Part shown: piece by piece, positions 60,333 to 64,000 of the stretch
Numbering within the stretch: the stretch's first letter is position 1
Layout of the letters: each line of letters starts with the position of its first letter
From: Zonotrichia leucophrys gambelii
Taxonomy: Eukaryota; Chordata; Aves; Passeriformes; Passerellidae
NCBI RefSeq assembly: GCF_028769735.1
Contig: NC_088186.1
Coordinates: forward strand, 5,023,001-5,087,000
Direction of reading: 5' to 3'
DNA: 64,000 nucleotides
The notes under the pieces: generated by a model
What the model saw: only the letters and a program-made list of their open reading frames with translations
What the model was told of the DNA's origin: nothing
The model's database searches: none
Translations under genes and position numbers: made by a program

Positions 60333-63128
60333 GCAGTATTACAAAATTGGCTCTTAATCTTGTCCATCTTTGACAAAAGAAAAGGAGGTGATCCTGTCAT
60401 CTTAAGGTAGTGTTTGGACTTTACTTCACAAGCACTGATGTGTAATACACTTCTAGGTTGGAAATGTACTGAGCCAACCATTGAGAATTTCTGTTTGTTG
60501 GCTTATTTTTTTCCCTTAACACTTTACAGGACCTAGTTGATTTATACATCCAGCTATGGCTGAGGAATCCATCCAATTCTGTAATTTGGATAGAAATTCA
60601 AGAATTATTTCCTGGGGCCATTCTGATTTAGATCTCTGGTCACAAACTAGGTCTGACTCTCAGCCTCCTCTGGCAGCAGCTGCTCTGTGTAGCCACTGCT
60701 CATGGCAGCTTTGCTAAAAATGTATTTGGGAGTCATGAACTATCCCTCTGATTACTGCTGCTGCTCTCACCTCTGCCTCCACCTCCCCTTGGGGCTGCTC
60801 TGGCTCCATACAATCAAGCATGAAAGTCAGGTAGAAGCCAAGGGCTTTGCTGCAGCCTGAGCTGGTGCAGCACTGGGATTCTGTGGTTGGGAGAGAATTT
60901 ACCTGATGTCAATACATTCCATTTTGTGTGGGGATAGAAGGGGAACAGGGAATGAATGAATCCTTATGGGTACCATGGGGGCAAAACAGGTCTGGTTCTT
61001 TCTGATGGACCCTCCTTGTGTGCATTCATCCAGGGGGTGCCTCTCAGAGGACTTTCTGTTTCTTGTAGGTTCTCAGGTGTTGATGAAAAGTAAATAATTG
61101 GAGGAATTCTGTCACGTTCACTGATTCTGAATAGTGCCCTGTTCTGCAAATACTCCTGTGGTTTTTCCAGAGGATTTCTCCAGCGTGGAGCAGGCATGAG
61201 GCAGGGTGGCAGCACACAGCCCTGCCAGGGGCACAGTGGATTTTCCCATGTTGCATTTGGGATGTGCCTCAAGCTCTGTGTGTGTTTGGAGCACAGCTGT
61301 GCTTTGTGCTGCAGGGGCACAGAGAGACTTTGCTGCCTTCCAGAAGTCACAAACCAATGGCCAAGTGAGGGGTGGGGAAAGGAAAAGAGTGACAGTGAAA
61401 GGAAGTGATTTGCCAAACTTCAGACTGATGCAATTCAAACCAGCTTTCCCCAACTCTTGTCTTCCAACCAACTCACTTCCAGCTCATTGCCCTGTGAATT
61501 AAGGTCTTAATTTTAATCTAAATATAAAGGTATTTATGGGAATTTGTTGTGCTTAATAAATGCACTGCACAACAGTCCTACTCTAAATGTTCATCCTCTT
61601 TCTTGTGAGGTATTTCTGCTGTATTTGGTTAAGTTAAATTGTACCAGTATAGTGTTACATGGTAATTATTAAAGAAAAAATTAAGAATGCAGAAATATAT
61701 TTAGGAAAGATCACAATAAATTCTGTGTTCTTATGGACTGTTTGTTTTCACCAAATAATGGATTATAAATACAATGAAGCTGTGTTGAATATTGGTGTGT
61801 TATCATGGAATTGTGCTGTGAAGGGAAAAAGCAAGTGCTTATTATGGAAGTTTACAAAGCATTTTTGTGTGGGAAACTAATGCTAATATCCCACCCCACT
61901 GAAAGGTATAATGTGACCTTTGGAATTAGCAGGATTCAAAGCTGAGACCACTGAACTTCATATCCTGCTCTTCCCAGTTTTGAATGGGTACAGTGAACTA
62001 TGAAATGATAGCCCAAATAAATAAATTGCCTTCTGTTTACCACATGAAGGAATCAGATTGGGAAAACAAAATCTGTTTACTAACAAATGGAGTTCCATTT
62101 TCTGTGAATTAGCCTGAATGCTGCTCTGCACAGCAAGAGCCTTTAGAGGGACAAGATGAGAGATGCCTCCTATGAGCAGTAACATTTCCTGCTCAGTGCA
62201 TGACTGAGAGATGCCTGAGGCTAAGGGGGTGAGCCCTGGCCATGGATGATTTTTCCCTTTGTCTTCTGCCTGTACAGCCACAGAGATTGGCCTGAAAAGA
62301 AAGAGCAACAATAAAGCCAGATGAGTGGTGCATATGTTAATTGTGGAGAGTGGTGTTCATCCAAGCCTGTGGTACATGTGGGCATGTTCAGCTGGCATTT
62401 TTGCTGACATTTAATATTTTATATTTCTGATGCAGGTCTTGGTACTTCAGTGTAGGTGAATGTGTGCATGAGGGGTCTGTGGAAACAGCTAAAATTATTT
62501 CCTTGCATGTTGAGGCATTGGCTTGTACATCTTCTAGTTTTTGTTGACAGGAATGTCGCAGACCATTTGAAATTTTATCTTTTAACTGTGGATCAGTGGA
62601 AGGAGAGCTTGGTGACAATGCTGGGGATGAGAAAAGATGGAAGCTGGAGCAGCATGTTCCTCTAATTTCATTGAAGGATATAAAAGCACAAACAACTTTT
62701 CACACCATAGTTTTAGTAGTAATGATGAATCTGCATTTGAAAAGCCCTAGGTTTGCTTTTGAGGAGCACTTGGGCACTGGTGAGCTTTTAAGGACAAGAT
62801 TAGTCCCTAGGGCTGGGTTGGAGGAGGGTACATGATCTTCAAACAGCCTGTCACACCTGTGTGCTCACTGCTTCCAGGGCCTGCTGGCCTTGCTGCCCTG
62901 AGGGCAGATGGTTGAGCAGGACCTCTCCAGGAGCTGGCCAGAGCAGCAGAGATCCTGAGGATCCTTAGCTCTGCTGCCATGGAGCTGCAGGACTGTCTCT
63001 GTGCCTGAGAAGAAGTTCTGAGCTCCAATTCCCAATGAAAGGACTTTATCTGTCACATGTAGCATGAAAATGACAAGTTACCATAAATATTACTGCCAGT
63101 GTCTCTTAGGTTTGTGCCAATCACCAGC

Positions 63129-63245
63129 GAGTCACAGAATGGTTTGGTTTGGAAGGAACCTGAAGGATGATCTCATTCCATCTCCCTGCCCAGAGCAGGG
63201 ACACCTTCCACTGGTCCAGGTTGCTCCAAACCCCATCCATCATTC
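63129..63245 (-). mobile_element. CR1 LINE 3' fragment
   Basis: Antisense CR1: GTCACAGAATGGTTTGGTTT, GGAAGGAACCTGAAGGATGA, CCAGAGCAGGGACACCTTCC and GGTTGCTCCAAACCCCATCC. Includes the 3' terminal CAGAATGG motif. Confidence 0.88.
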
Positions 63246-64000
63246 TGCTGTTACAGCTCAGTGACAACAGGGGCAGCTGCTTCAGGTTCTCAGGTGCAGC
63301 TGATCTGGAATTTGAAGCTTTGCTCCATAGTGCTTGTTAAATGGAATTTCTTTGGAGTACACCACTCCAGGAGCAGATACTTCCATCAAATTAAATACAG
63401 ATATTTCTATAACTTGTCCCAGACTCAACCAAGTTGATAAATACATGTTAAAAATAATGTCCCTATGGATATTGCAAAGGAGAACAGTGTTATGCCCCAG
63501 TATTAAGTAGCTGATGAATATGTGTTAAAATGGTCATGAATTTCATGTCAACATTCACAGAACTGTCTTATGCTCCTCTTTCTACAACTGAGAGAGATAA
63601 GACCTCAAGAACATATTGCTATTTTTGGAAACAAAGATTTCTTTGGAGGAGACTGTTTCCTGTCTTTGCAGCCAGAAAAAGAAAAACATTTGACAAGGAT
63701 TTTTGCAAATATTGCTGAAAAAATTGAGGAAAAAATAGTGTTCTCTTATTTCCGTCTCTGGTGTGCTTTAATCACCAGCCATTATTTTAGAAATCACTTG
63801 TAACAAAAATGGAGATAAGAGTTTGAATTGGAGGATGAAGTACTGTATTTTTATTTGTTATCAGTGTGAGCTGGGAGTACTTGTTACAGAAGCCAAAGGT
63901 AACTATTTTGTCAGTTTGTTTTATTATCTCACATGTGCATAGAAGAGAATAAAGCACCCTTGCCTTAGATATATTTTTAGACAATTCTTGAAAAGGATGT

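Larger units (their letters stand above)
56803..64000 (+). other. FNBP1: FNBP1 intron 4, 5' part
   Basis: At least 7.2 kb; the acceptor lies outside the window. Contains CR1 fragments near 58.9, 60.3 and 63.1 kb. I looked for the next F-BAR exon in all frames and did not find it. Confidence 0.8.

Noticed and set aside
56803..64000. Search for FNBP1 exon 5 before the window edge
   Set aside because: No segment resembling the expected DGRKAQQ-type start was found in any plus-strand frame.

Overview
This is nuclear genomic DNA from a vertebrate, almost certainly a bird. Both genes are split by GT-AG introns. There are CpG-island promoters, several CR1-type LINE fragments of the kind abundant in bird genomes, simple-sequence repeats, and long AT-rich introns. 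The bird order cannot be fixed from the sequence. No operons, phage, CRISPR arrays, plasmid features or RNA genes were seen.

Two protein-coding genes sit head to head, and both run off the window. On the minus strand is the 5' part of GPR107: eleven coding exons between 13187 and 199, about 340 codons. They cover the signal peptide, the luminal domain and the first part of the seven-helix region; the remaining exons lie left of base 1. On the plus strand is the 5' part of FNBP1 (FBP17): exon 1 at 20434-20457 (MSWGTELW), a 28.9 kb first intron, then exons 2-4 at 49397-49512, 54115-54171 and 56655-56802. These encode the first 115 residues of the F-BAR domain; the rest lies right of base 64000. 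From memory, GPR107 and FNBP1 are also divergent neighbours in mammals (human 9q34), and this adjacency supports FNBP1 over its paralogue FNBP1L.

The interval between the start codons (13188-20433, about 7.2 kb) has a CpG island at each end. The GPR107 promoter carries two CACGTG boxes (one a perfect GTCACGTGAC), an ETS-like site, GC boxes and a YY1-type element over the ATG. The FNBP1 promoter carries a perfect NRF1 palindrome and a seven-codon uORF including its stop. Immediately upstream of it is a C-rich minisatellite (about 19596-20135), whose minus strand has the run and loop spacing of a tandem G-quadruplex array. Several CR1 fragments and a long poly-T tract lie between.

The two proteins both act in membrane traffic: GPR107 in the Golgi/trans-Golgi and FNBP1 at sites of membrane curvature and actin assembly. 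Nothing here shows they are co-regulated. I found no previously undescribed molecular system. The most distinctive structure is the G-rich/C-rich array abutting the FNBP1 promoter. Smaller points of note are a 145-bp tandem duplication in GPR107 intron 1, a 35-nt GPR107 exon carrying a dibasic site, and a CpG-retaining segment with two AP-1 sites in FNBP1 intron 1.
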